From: Drosophila persimilis
Lineage: Eukaryota > Arthropoda > Insecta > Diptera > Drosophilidae
Length of the DNA stretch: 64,000 bases
Direction of reading: 5' to 3'
Assembly: GCF_003286085.1 (NCBI RefSeq)
Contig: NW_020825298.1
Location: 12,648,001 to 12,712,000, forward strand
This document shows, in pieces, positions 51,382 through 61,231 of this stretch. The notes beneath the pieces were generated by a model. It worked only from the letters and a program-made list of their open reading frames with translations. It made no database searches and had not been told where the DNA came from. The first letter of the stretch is position 1; every line of letters begins with the position of its first letter. Made by a program: the position numbers and the translations under genes.

Positions 51382-54300
51382 GTCCCAGCAGAGCACAACA
51401 GAAAGAGACTGAGTGGGAGAGAGAGAGAGAGAGAGATGGGTAAAGGCCAAGTTTAGTGGGTGGTGGAGGGGCGGAAAAAGCGCCGAGCTCGACAGAAACT
51501 CAATGCTGGCGACGAAGATGTTGTTAAAATAAAATAGAAACGAAACGAAAGCGAAGGCAAACGTAAGACGAGCAATAAAAAGTGCGTAAGGAGGAAAAAT
51601 AGAAAATGCCAAAGGAAAAAGGATAGAGGATAGAGGAGAGAGGAGACAGGAGAGAGAACAAGAGTGAAGGTAAGGGCAGAGCAACGATGACGATGTCGAA
51701 ATTAATACGAAAGAATCACATTAAAACTTTCACAAGGAAAGGAAAAGGCAGCCCGGTAGCAGCCAACAGCCAGCAACCAGCAGGACAGGCAGGACAGGAC
51801 AGGCAGGACTCCTGTGAAGCTCTCCTCTCGTTTCTGTCTGCCGACTGACGAAACGAAGCTTTTCGGTTGGGTTAAAGACGAAACATATTGTGCGTAGACG
51901 CACACAGGCCCAAAATGACGGCGCACAGATACACACACACACACAAACACACACACAAACAACGTGTTCATGTTTAAGTGTTTTGGTGCAAGTCCTCGGA
52001 GCAGAAGAAGGACCCACCAGGAGGCAGAAGGGTGGCCATGCGGAGGCCAGGTTGATGAGTACGACGAGGGTTGGGATTTGGGATTTGGTATTTTGGATTT
52101 GTATCCCCATACCATTGCCTCCTGCAGACAGATAGACACACACACAGACACACACACACAGAAACAGAGACACGGCCACCCACACAGATGAAGAGAGAAA
52201 GTGGAGCAATTTCGACAACTCCATTTGTGTGTGCGTATGTGTGTGTATCTGTGTGTGAGAGCAATACCTTTCCCCACTTATACACACACACACAAGCACA
52301 CAACTTTTTCCATTCTTTTTCTTTATTATGTCTACTCCTCAGACGCTCTGAATCGACAGGATGGGCATGGAGATGGGGATGGGGGAAAAGGGAAATAGAA
52401 AGGACAGTAGATAAGGACAATAATATCGAAAAACATTCGAAATCAGAATCATCGTAAAGAATCCTGAGGCAGGTCGAGAGCATCGGAACACTTGAGAGAG
52501 GCACAGGAACAGGAGCTGCGACATCCTGGATAAAATAAGATATTTGTTCAACACAAAAGAGATCTAGAGGTAAGCTGCACGGATCAGGGAAGGCTCCTTC
52601 AATTCTAGTACATTGTGGAGGATATTTGAGGCTCCAATTGGGAGGAATACGATATAGACATAAAAGTGGTTCCATTTTTGATGTTAATGAAGCTTAATTT
52701 GTATTTCATTCATCAATCGAGTGAAATGAATTACTTATGCGCCCATGCAATAACAATGCAACAACTAATTCCAATTACAATGCCAACGGTAATTTAAATA
52801 ATAACATTTGGAAGTATTCATGAAGGAAAAACAATGTGTGGCACCTGATTTGCTGAAAATCCCAAATATTTATGGATTTATCACCCAGCCATAAGCTAAT
52901 CGACCTTTCAATAAAAAAACATGAATAAAAAACCATTTAATTCGAGAAAAGACAATGCAAACTATTGGCTCCAAGTGGAAATCAATATCGGACTGAATTC
53001 TGTATAATTAATGCCCAAATAGGCCTAGTTTCCCCAACTGGATGCCACAAGAACTCCTTCCTTAATTAGGCCTTGCCAAAAACCTTCAATGATTCACTTT
53101 TTGAACTAATTTTATACTTCGTTTAACTCTATTCGATGGCTGGACCTATTCGATACACAATTTTAAGCCTCCCCCATGAGCACATCCATCCAGTGAACGT
53201 TTTATTTCCGACCTTCAGCTTCAGATGCCTCTTAAAGTCTTAAAACACACGGCATCCATCGACATCTGTCCGCTTAAGGCGCCACTGGAGCTCTCTCCCG
53301 GGTCTCGTGTTACCGAGCTTTCATGTTTGCCCCCCTCCTGCTGCTCCTGCTCGTCTCCGCAGAATCACGGCCCCGCATCGCAGAGCTCCCTGCTCCATCC
53401 CCGCGGCCACTATCGATGTGGTTCTCTGCGGCCCAATTTTTTAAACTACAAGTCTCCTAAAATGTGAACTAGGCGTGTAGTCAAGCCAAATGATTGATGA
53501 AAAATCTGCGTGTGTACACAACTTGCCACTCAACACGGCACACACACGCACACATTCGTACCTCACAGCCACACATCACACACACAGTTACACAGATACA
53601 TGACCACTTACGCCCACTTAGACACGCCGCGTTCTGGTTGTTGGCCCTCTGTGTTTTTTTTGGGCTTTGGGCCCTCTCTCTTTCGTTTTTGGGAGTGTGT
53701 GTGCTGCTGCTTTCTCCAGTTGTTAGTTTGGCAGAAAAGTTTTCTTTTCCCCGCCCCCTGGGGCCAAAATTGAATGATAAGGAGGGAGGGACCTTGGGGA
53801 GGGAGGAAATGACTAAAAGAAAAGTTTTTCTTTTGGCCAACTGATTGATAGCAGTGCAAATGTTAATTGCATAAGGATAGGGCAGTGTCAGGATGTGTGG
53901 CTGAAAAAGGGGGCGATAATAGCTGGGGCGACGAGATGGGCTGCTGTGACTGACACCGAAAACTACGGAAAACTGCAATTTCTGTATGAAAAGCAGTGGA
54001 ACGAAATCTGAGCACAATGAAATGGCAATTTAAGTCGAGAGTATAATTAAAATTTAATTATCGCAGCAGCAGCAACAACAGCCACATCAAAATCCAACAA
54101 TAATTGGAAAAACCACCACACAAACACACCGATACAGATACAGATACACAGAAACACACAGATACAGACGCAGCTGGAACAACAATAATATGCGTTTAAA
54201 AACGCCACGAAAACGCGCTTAAATAGCGCTCTAATTTTGCGGCCCAATCGAATCGAATCGAATAAAACAATCAGTCAAAGGACTTTCTAGCAGCAGAATA

Positions 54301-56297
54301 AGCAGCAAGAATAAGGCATCCAAGTGGAACGGAAAGGAATAGGAGGAAATCACCAGGGATTTTCCACAGCCAAGCCACGGCCAAGGAAAATTGCTTCGAT
54401 TCGTGCAGATAACTGTCAGAAGCAACAGTTTATAAGGCAAATAACTGACATCCCGACGAAGACGAAAAACGAAAAGGAAAACTGCAAGACGGATAGATCC
54501 CAAATCTTGAGTGGAAAATTTCTGCCTTCATGTACCAACAATTTATGTACACATTTTCCTTGCGAATTATTCGGTTTTCACAACTTTAAAAATGCATTTC
54601 CATAATTTTCTTTTGAAAATCAAATGAAAATAAGAATGTTTTAGTTTCTAAATGAAATAGAGACGAAACTCCCCGAGTTTTTGTCTCTGGCCAAACATTT
54701 TGTGGAAAATTCGAATGAAAACATATCCGATGATAGCAAAAAAAAAACAAAAATAAATCAACGAAAATTTTATCAAACGAAATAGATTTTTGTGTTTGAT
54801 ATCCGCAAACTATTTCTGTGTAAATAAGTGGCTGAGAAACAGTTTTGATTTGCTTTTGCCTTAAAAACTAATGTAAATTACGAGAACTACAATTTTGGCA
54901 TTCAATTTGGGACACAAATTAATTTCGCACAGAAATACCTCGTCTAAATGGTCCGAAATTATTTTGATTTCATTTTTCCCTTTGAGACCGAATAAAAACT
55001 AATCAAACTTTCGACAGAGAAATATCGAATATCAAATTTAATTTACTTAATTTAATAATGTCACAGACAAGATTTTCTGATGCCCTAAAAAAAAATCCAC
55101 AGAAATAATAATAATAAATTTCCACATAAGTGCCAAATTTTCTCATGGCTTGCGCCCTTTCAAAGCGAAGAAAATCAACAGAAAACAAATATTCATATAC
55201 ACACATAAAATTACCACAATAAATACTTCCACTGGGAAACAGATTGGACATTGTTTTATTTAATTTTCGTTTGCCTTTTCGCTTTTTGACCCGAACAATT
55301 CTGCATGGACAAGTCGAGGCGCAACAATTACACGAAATGTTGAGTGAGAAAAATCGCAGCATCCTTTAAGCTGTTGCACCAGAGAGCGAGTGCAGCGAGG
55401 GATTTAAATGGGATGAAAAAAGGAGGGAAGAGGCAAGAGGCAAGAGGAAAGAGCAAAGAGAGAGGAGAAGATGGAGCAACAATTTGTGAGATTTTGTTTA
55501 CCTTGGTTCTTGGTTTTTAAGCGGTTATTATTTAATTGAATTTTAGTTAGATTTCAGATGTTTCTTGCTTATTTTTATTGATGAACACACACTTTTTTTG
55601 CTGGAGCTGGAGCTGGAGCTGGAGTTTTGGGATACGCACACGGACACGGACACACACACGCAGAGAGACGCGGACACTTACACACACAGACACACACACT
55701 GGTACGCGCGGAAGAATGGCCAGAGAGTAAAACTGGAGTTTTGTTCTGGACTCAGGATTCAGGACTCAGGATGCTGGAGCGTTGTAAAAGTTATAAACTT
55801 TATTCTAAGCAATAGTTCTGTCTTTCTGTCTTTGCTGTTTTTTTTTTTGAGGGTACTCTTCCTAGCTGATTCTGGCTTCTGGCTTATCTTTTGCACAAAA
55901 ACAGTTGGTTCGAACGGTACACACACGATAACGCAAGGCAGACTTTCGCGGCAGCTCAGCTCGGAGAGAAAGTGCGTCCTGTCTGGTTGTACCCTAACGA
56001 ATTAATGCGCTCAACGCAGCTTTTCACACGGCCATGGACCCACGAGCACGCAGCATCCACATGGAGCATGGAGCACGAACGAAGACGAGTCCTGCGGAGA
56101 CGAATCCTGTGCTGTGGCAGGCGCAAAGCTCTCGCTTGAGCTTGAACTTGAGTGAAAGCTTCCCCACTCGGCCAGTCGGCCACTCGGCTGGCTGGAATGT
56201 TTACAGTTGAGCAGAGCAACAGAGCGGCGCCAGCATCGACGCTGACTTCGACATCGGGAGCGTGGGCAGCATCCAGAGATCTGGTCAACGTCTCCAC

Positions 56298-56337
56298 TCG
56301 TACGAGTACGAGCACGAGCACGAGCACGAGCTCGAGT
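56298..56337. repeat. GAGCAC/GAGTAC hexamer repeat
   Basis: Tandem CGAGCA units (CGAGTA at the left end) inside the CpG-rich patch at 55.9-56.5 kb. Confidence 0.85.
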
Positions 56338-57433
56338 ATACCTGCAAAAATAATGGACACCGATGTCGGGCGGACATCGCTCTGTGCGGGAGCGGGGAGG
56401 AACTCTTATTAATGAGCGACAAGTGTGCCACGACTTCGAGTCCAACATGTGCGCGCGGCCCCTCTAGCGGTAGTTGATGAGTGCCCAATATTTTAGTTAC
56501 CAGGAGACAACGACAGCTGAACCGATTTATAATGACAGAGACAAAAATCAAAGCCCGATTTGCAGGGGGAAGGGACAGGGGGAGGCACAGCAAAATGGGA
56601 CTGAAGATATTGCAGAGAAATTCTAAGAACGGACAACCACTTATAGAAAGATGTCCGGCAAACCAGAGGCAAGGTTCTATTACTTTTCCACCAAGAGTGT
56701 TTTTTTTATGAAGAGATGATCCCACTTAAAGGGACTACCACGGTTCCAAAATGTATGGGATCTGATAGAGGGTAGCAGGAGAAAGCAAAAACTGTCCGCC
56801 AAAGGCACTGCCACTATCCATAAATCAGTTAAATCGCACTCCGCCCCTTATGACCTTGAAACAATCAGCAATATTCCACTCATCTACACCCCCGAACATC
56901 GCAAAACACGACCCACCGTACAGACCGCTTACAGTTTGTGTGCGGCTTACAAGCGATGAATTATAGAAACCAATAAAATTAAGTGCATTAATTTATTTGG
57001 CTCTTGTTTTTGCTGGACTTCAAAACGAAACTCGGGATTGGCTCTGCGAAAGCCAAGGGCAAAATAATCAAACAGAAGAGCAACGGAATGGTCAGAGGAT
57101 TATATTGGATGCATGCTGCACAAATTTATAAATTTATATACCTGAAAGCCTCGGGCCACAGATTGAATTTGCATTTGTAAGGAGTGTGGGTCAATGCAAT
57201 CTCAATTAATTGTAGACAGTGCCTAATTGTAATTGCATTAATGGGTAATTGGAGGAAAATGAATTAGACAAACGAACAAAACTAGAAATTAATAACATAA
57301 GTATAGATTTCTGTGTGTGTTGGCAAATAATTCTCTCTTTCAGTTTCAAATTCAAACACAAAAAAACCGCGCTCAAGAAGCCAGGGTTGCCACCAGCACA
57401 ATCATGAGATATCTTTTCTTTTTCGGCTGTACT

Positions 57434-57509
57434 GGTTCATTTGAACCTGTATTTTGGTTCGATAGTATCGAACTGCTTGTTTGAATCGGTTATTTGATCT
57501 TATTAGATC
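57434..57509. promoter_or_regulatory. cluster of three inverted repeats with paired CGATA cores, candidate boundary element
   Basis: Three palindromes occur in 76 bp: GGTTCA-2-TGAACC (57434-57447), GTTCGATA-1-TATCGAAC (57457-57473) and GATCT-4-AGATC (57496-57509). The middle one places CGATA on both strands, the core bound by BEAF-32 and overlapping the DREF site. Position between a long tissue-specific gene and a housekeeping cluster suggests an insulator or promoter function. Binding is inferred, not shown. Confidence 0.4.
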
Positions 57510-57572
57510 TACAAACATTTACAAAACGTACCATTTTCCGCGGTTTAACTTAAGTTGCACATAAAAGGGTGT

Positions 57573-57906
57573 TTACGTTTTAAAAATGCTGCAACGAACA
57601 TATGAGTCGTAATTTTGAATCGCCTTTTTGTCTCCAAGGTATATTAGGCAAAAGGGGTGGATTTTAACTTGCATGCGTTGAATTTTTTGGGCCGCGTTGC
57701 CTGCTGTCCACACCTTCTTATTCCTTCTATTATGTAGCAAATATGTAGTTACTGCAGTCGCCATGTAATAAATTGAGCAAATGTAAACACTGAAAAAAAC
57801 ACACACAGTCAAAAAAAAGCACAAAATATATCGCCTGAGGCATCTGAAAGTATAAAAAATATTTAAATAAAAACATTAATAAAATAAATAAACTTAAACT
57901 CACCAT
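57573..57906 (-). CDS. possible short minus-strand transcript upstream of Fkbp59, unassigned
   Basis: On the minus strand an ATG at 57906-57904 is followed directly by GTGAGT, and an acceptor CTTTCAG ends at 57844, giving a 60-nt intron of typical fly length. The spliced frame is short and hydrophobic (MMPQAIYFVLFF onwards) and stops after about 38 codons. A different frame from an internal ATG (starting MATAVTTYLLHNRR) runs 63 codons to a stop at 57573. I recognise neither. The site could be a divergent transcript of the Fkbp59 promoter, a non-coding leader exon of nAChRalpha6, or chance. Confidence 0.2.
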
Positions 57907-57972
57907 TTTTCAAATTTTTTTACTCGCGTCGCGCCTGTTTGTCGGTTGGTTTTGAATGAAAACATCGGAATC

Positions 57973-58048
57973 CGATAGAACCTAATATCGACATACAAGT
58001 GCACGGTTGCATTTGCCAATATTTTGCAATTCTATACTGGTATCGATA
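57973..58048 (+). promoter_or_regulatory. Fkbp59 promoter: DRE and CGATA cluster
   Basis: A perfect DRE, TATCGATA, lies at 58041-58048, 38 bp before the Fkbp59 ATG. Further cores CGATA (57973-57977) and TATCG (57986-57990) precede it. DREs mark DREF-driven housekeeping promoters in flies, and clustered CGATA is also the BEAF-32 target. The short distance to the ATG implies a short leader. Confidence 0.65.
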
Positions 58049-58085
58049 AACACCTTCACCACCAACAAAGCAACAAGGAAAAAAA

Positions 58086-59857
58086 ATGCCGGAAGAAACG
58101 AAAAAATTCGACCTGTCTGGAGATGGTGGAGTGCTCAAGGAAATCTTGAAAGAGGGTACCGGGAACGAGACCCCGCACAGTGGATGCACTGTCTCCATGC
58201 ACTATACCGGCCGCCTGGTCGATGGCACAGAATTCGATTCGAGCGTGAGCCGCAATGAGCCCTTTGAATTTGCGCTCGGCAAAGGTGAGACATGAGAATG
58301 CGGCCAAAGTCGCTGTTTCTGGAATTTTCTTTTTCGTTCTTTTCTCTTGTCTTAGGCAATGTTATCAAAGCCTTCGACATGGGAGTGGCCACCATGAAGC
58401 TGGGGGAGCGCTGTTTCCTGACATGTGCTCCCAACTATGCCTACGGCTCTGCCGGCAGTCCGCCCACCATTCCGCCAGACTCTACGCTGATCTTTGAGGT
58501 ACAGAACACAGGGTAATGATTATCCAGGGCAACTATATATCTCAGTTCTCGTTTGCAGTTGGAAATGCTGGGCTGGAAGGGCGAGGATTTGAGCCCAAAC
58601 CAAGACGGAAGCATTGACCGCATCATTCTGGAGCCGAGCGATAAAAAGCGGTCTCCCACCGACGGTGCCTTCGTCAAGGGTAAGTCGTGGTTTATCTAGA
58701 TTCTGTGGTTGCCTTAACCTCATTCGGGGTCTGTGATTTGCAGCCCATATTTCTGGTTCTTTCGAGGGTAAAGTGTTTGAGGAACGCGATGTGGAGTTCG
58801 ATTATGGCGAGGGCAGTGCTATCGGTCTGGTGGATGGAGTGGAGATTGCCCTGGAGAAGATGAACATAGGAGAGACATCCAGGTAGAGCAGAAAGATATG
58901 GGGGCTAAAAAAGAAACACCACTTTAAAATCGATTTTTCCTTAGAATCACAATTAAACCAATGTATGCCTTTGGCGTGACGGGCAATGAGGCATTTAAGA
59001 TTCCACCCAACGCCACAGTCGAGTACAAGGTGAAGCTGATCGACTGCGGCAAGGGTCTGGAGGAGTGGAAGCTGAGCGACACCGAGCGCATCGACGAGGC
59101 CAAGGTGTACAAGGAGAAGGGCACCAACTACTTCAAGAAGGAGAACTGGGGCCTCGCCATCAAGATGTACACCAAGTGCAAGAATCTGCTGCCGAACAAC
59201 GCCGACACCAACGAGGAGGTGAAGAAGCTAAAGGTGGCCACGCACAGCAACATTGCCCTGTGCCACCAGAAGTCCAACGATCACTTCGAGGCCAAGGTGG
59301 AGGTAAGTTCACGTAGAGCATGTGTGCCCAGAAGCATTTGAATTAATATTTAATTTTCTTCAGTGCAATGCTGTGCTCGCCCTGGAGGCCAACAATGTGA
59401 AGGCTCTCTATCGTCGCGGACAATGCAACCTGATCATCAATGAGCTGGAAGATGCCCTGGAGGACTTCCAAAAGGTTTGTCATAACACCATATAGAAAAT
59501 CCTTACTTGCTAAATAAATGTTTGGTTAGGTTATTCAATTGGAGCCTGGCAACAAGGCAGCTGCCAACCACGTGGTCATCTGCAGGCAGAAAATCAAGGA
59601 GACCAAAACCAAGGAGAAAAAGCTGTATGCTAACATGTTTACCAAGCTGGCGGCCAACGACAAAGAGGTATAATATGCCTCAACGAGTAATAAACCAATA
59701 AAGCTCATCCTTTTCCATCCCCCAATTCGCTTTTCATTCGAAGACCGAGCCACCGCGCGAAACAGATGTGCTCAGTAAATGCGGCGAATGGTCCGAGGAG
59801 GACGCCAAACGCGAGGCTGATCTAACGCTTGAGCGCGACAATATAATTATGATCTAG
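58086..59857 (+). CDS. Fkbp59: FK506-binding protein FKBP59 (FKBP52-class immunophilin), complete
   Basis: Eight coding exons: 58086-58284, 58356-58498, 58559-58679, 58744-58882, 58945-59302, 59364-59474, 59530-59667 and 59744-59857. Together they give 1323 nt and 440 aa, one residue longer than I recall for the melanogaster protein. All introns are short (59-76 nt) with GT/AG ends. Order: FKBP peptidyl-prolyl isomerase domain 1 (about residues 15-118), a second, diverged FKBP domain (about 140-235), then TPR repeats (about 250-365), the region that docks to the C-terminal MEEVD of Hsp90, and a charged tail. In domain 1 the conserved FK506-stacking Trp is Phe (NVIKAFDMG). Family knowledge: cytosolic Hsp90 co-chaperone; the fly protein binds calmodulin and the TRPL channel. 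The last acceptor is weak (ttcgAAG), and intron 7 carries two AATAAA signals. Confidence 0.95.
59689..59702 (+). terminator. two AATAAA poly(A) signals within Fkbp59 intron 7
   Basis: AATAAA occurs at 59689-59694 and 59697-59702, inside the last intron. Read-through of the exon 7 donor gives one extra residue (Val) and a TAA stop at 59671-59673. Use of these signals would make an isoform ending just after the TPR region. No canonical AATAAA was found after the normal stop at 59857. Confidence 0.4.
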
Positions 59858-60008
59858 TCGAGGACAAAGGCGATCAATTGTTTAGCATTTTAAGTACTTT
59901 TCCTAAATATTTCCACATCGAAAATCGAAAAAATCCAATAATGTAACAAGAAAAAATGGTACTTCATTATATAAAATATAGAAATAGCATTGAAACCTGT
60001 TTACCTTT

Positions 60009-60616
60009 TCATTTGTCTCGCAGCAGCAGCTGAAAGCTCGGCCGCAACTCCCTGTCGCGCAGCCACAGCGGCGACGTCGGCACCTGGGCCTTAATGTACT
60101 CAGAAGCGCGGAAACAATAGCCGGAGCAGAATTTCTTGCGCTCTGTGATATCGTAGACCTTGTTTTGCGATGCACTGATTTGGTACTTCTGGTTGGGTAC
60201 ACTGCAAGTGAGTCGGTTAGTCAGGAGCCACCTTTTGGAGCGTCCACTTACTTCTGCAAGACATTGGAGCAGAGAGGGTACCCACAGTTTCGGCTGATTT
60301 CGCGCTCATCCACAATGTCGGTATAGTGGTTGGGTGCGATTTCCCAGAGCTAGGGACGAGAAAATGTTAATTTAAAACTTGTATACCATCAAATAAACTA
60401 TAAATACCATGGCCAGGAATTCCGGCTCTGCTACGTCGGGCTCCAGGAGCCTCACCACAATTTCCTGAGCCCGCGCAATTGCCGCGCGCTTTTTCACTAC
60501 CGCCGCGATGAGCTGTTGCCTGCAATAGGTAATAAATTGATCATTAAACAATAGTACAAACAATGCATTTAGCATTCCACTGGTTACCGCAATTGGTCGT
60601 TCTTCTCCTCCGTCAT
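60009..60616 (-). CDS. RPAP2/Rtr1-type RNA polymerase II CTD phosphatase-like protein, short form
   Basis: Four exons on the minus strand: 60588-60616, 60408-60519, 60252-60349 and 60009-60201, joined by GT/AG introns of 50-68 nt. They give 432 nt and 143 aa, starting [10 protein letters not shown]. The Rtr1 domain is clear: C69-X4-C74 (CGYPLC), a KVYDITERK stretch, then C105-X3-C109 (CSGYC), followed by SPLWLRD. These four cysteines match the zinc-binding set of yeast Rtr1 and human RPAP2, which act on Ser5-phosphorylated RPB1 C-terminal repeats and in polymerase II import. Unlike human RPAP2 (about 600 aa) the fly protein is essentially the Rtr1 domain alone. It converges on Fkbp59 (stops 151 bp apart) and shares a 155-bp promoter with Cript. 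Whether it has catalytic activity is open, as it is for the family. Confidence 0.9.
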
Positions 60617-60771
60617 GTTTTGTGCATTTTTTTGTTTATTTTGTAAAATTTACGAGGAGTAGCGGGCAAAAAAATGATGACAGCGATAGGCAAAAACAAA
60701 TTTTATCGATTTCCAAGTACGGTCACACTCACTGCATTGCAAAATCAAAACAAATTGATAAGAAAAAAAAA
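60617..60771. promoter_or_regulatory. bidirectional promoter of the Rtr1-like gene and Cript
   Basis: Only 155 bp separate two divergent ATGs. It contains CGATA (60684-60688), a DRE-like TATCGAT (60704-60710) and CGGTCACACTC (60720-60730), one base off the Drosophila core-promoter motif 1 (YGGTCACACTR) bound by M1BP. No TATA box is evident. This fits broadly expressed, TATA-less housekeeping transcription in both directions. Confidence 0.65.
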
Positions 60772-61123
60772 ATGGTTTGCGAGAAGTGCGAGGCGAAGCT
60801 GACGAAAGTCTCGGCCCCAAATCCCTGGAAAACCAGCACCGCCCCAGCCGGTGGACGCAAGATAAATGAAAACAAAGCCCTATCCTCGGCTCGGGACCGA
60901 TACAATCCTATGGGCACGACCCTGGCACCTTGCCGGTAAGAAAAGACAAACCGTACGCTGGATCCAGGCTCATGAGATTGCTTATCATTTCAGCATCTGC
61001 CGACAAAAGGTCCACCAGATGGGATCCCACTACTGTCAGGCGTGCGCCTACAAAAAGGCCATATGCGCCATGTGCGGCAAGAAAATCCTAAACACAAAGA
61101 ACTACAAGCAGAGCTCAACGTGA
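60772..61123 (+). CDS. Cript: CRIPT (cysteine-rich PDZ-binding protein) orthologue
   Basis: Two exons, 60772-60935 and 60994-61123, joined by a 58-nt GT/AG intron, give 97 aa, close to human CRIPT (101 aa). The sequence follows the family from end to end: MVCEKCEAKL at the start, GGRKINENKALSS in the middle, then GSHYCQACAYKK and CAMCGKKILNTKNYKQ before the C-terminal SST. Paired CxxC motifs (C3/C6, a second group around the intron, C83/C86) indicate zinc-bound knuckles. Known of the family: CRIPT was found as a ligand of PSD-95 PDZ3 through its C-terminus and is also a small component of minor-spliceosome complexes. The fly C-terminus (SST) differs from the human TSV, so PDZ binding may not be conserved. 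The gene is divergent from the Rtr1-like gene and convergent with the helicase, with 108 bp between stops. Confidence 0.95.
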
Positions 61124-61231
61124 TGCATCCCATGGCCAGACGACGCAAGGATTTTATGTATAAGCCTAACCTAGTTCTAGACAACAGAATAATTATATCA
61201 GATAGTATCAACAAATGCATAGATAAGTAGG

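Larger units (their letters stand above)
48230..57430 (-). other. far-upstream region of nAChRalpha6, no gene recognised
   Basis: Contains a degenerate repeat element (48696-48905), a GTT run, several CA/TG and GA tracts at 49.3, 51.36 and 51.9-52.3 kb, and long AT-rich unique sequence at 52.7-53.2 and 54.6-55.4 kb. A GC- and CpG-rich patch at 55.93-56.48 kb stands out as a possible promoter or leader exon. Long open frames here, the largest 233 codons on the minus strand at 51974-52675, are produced by CA/TG repeats and are not credible genes. Confidence 0.45.

Noticed and set aside
51974..52675. 233-codon minus-strand open frame
   Set aside because: Rich in CVCVCV stretches produced by CA/TG microsatellites; no domain, start context or splice support.
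55905..55925. GGTTCGAAC as a possible tRNA T-loop
   Set aside because: No matching stem, anticodon arm or A-box at the right distance.
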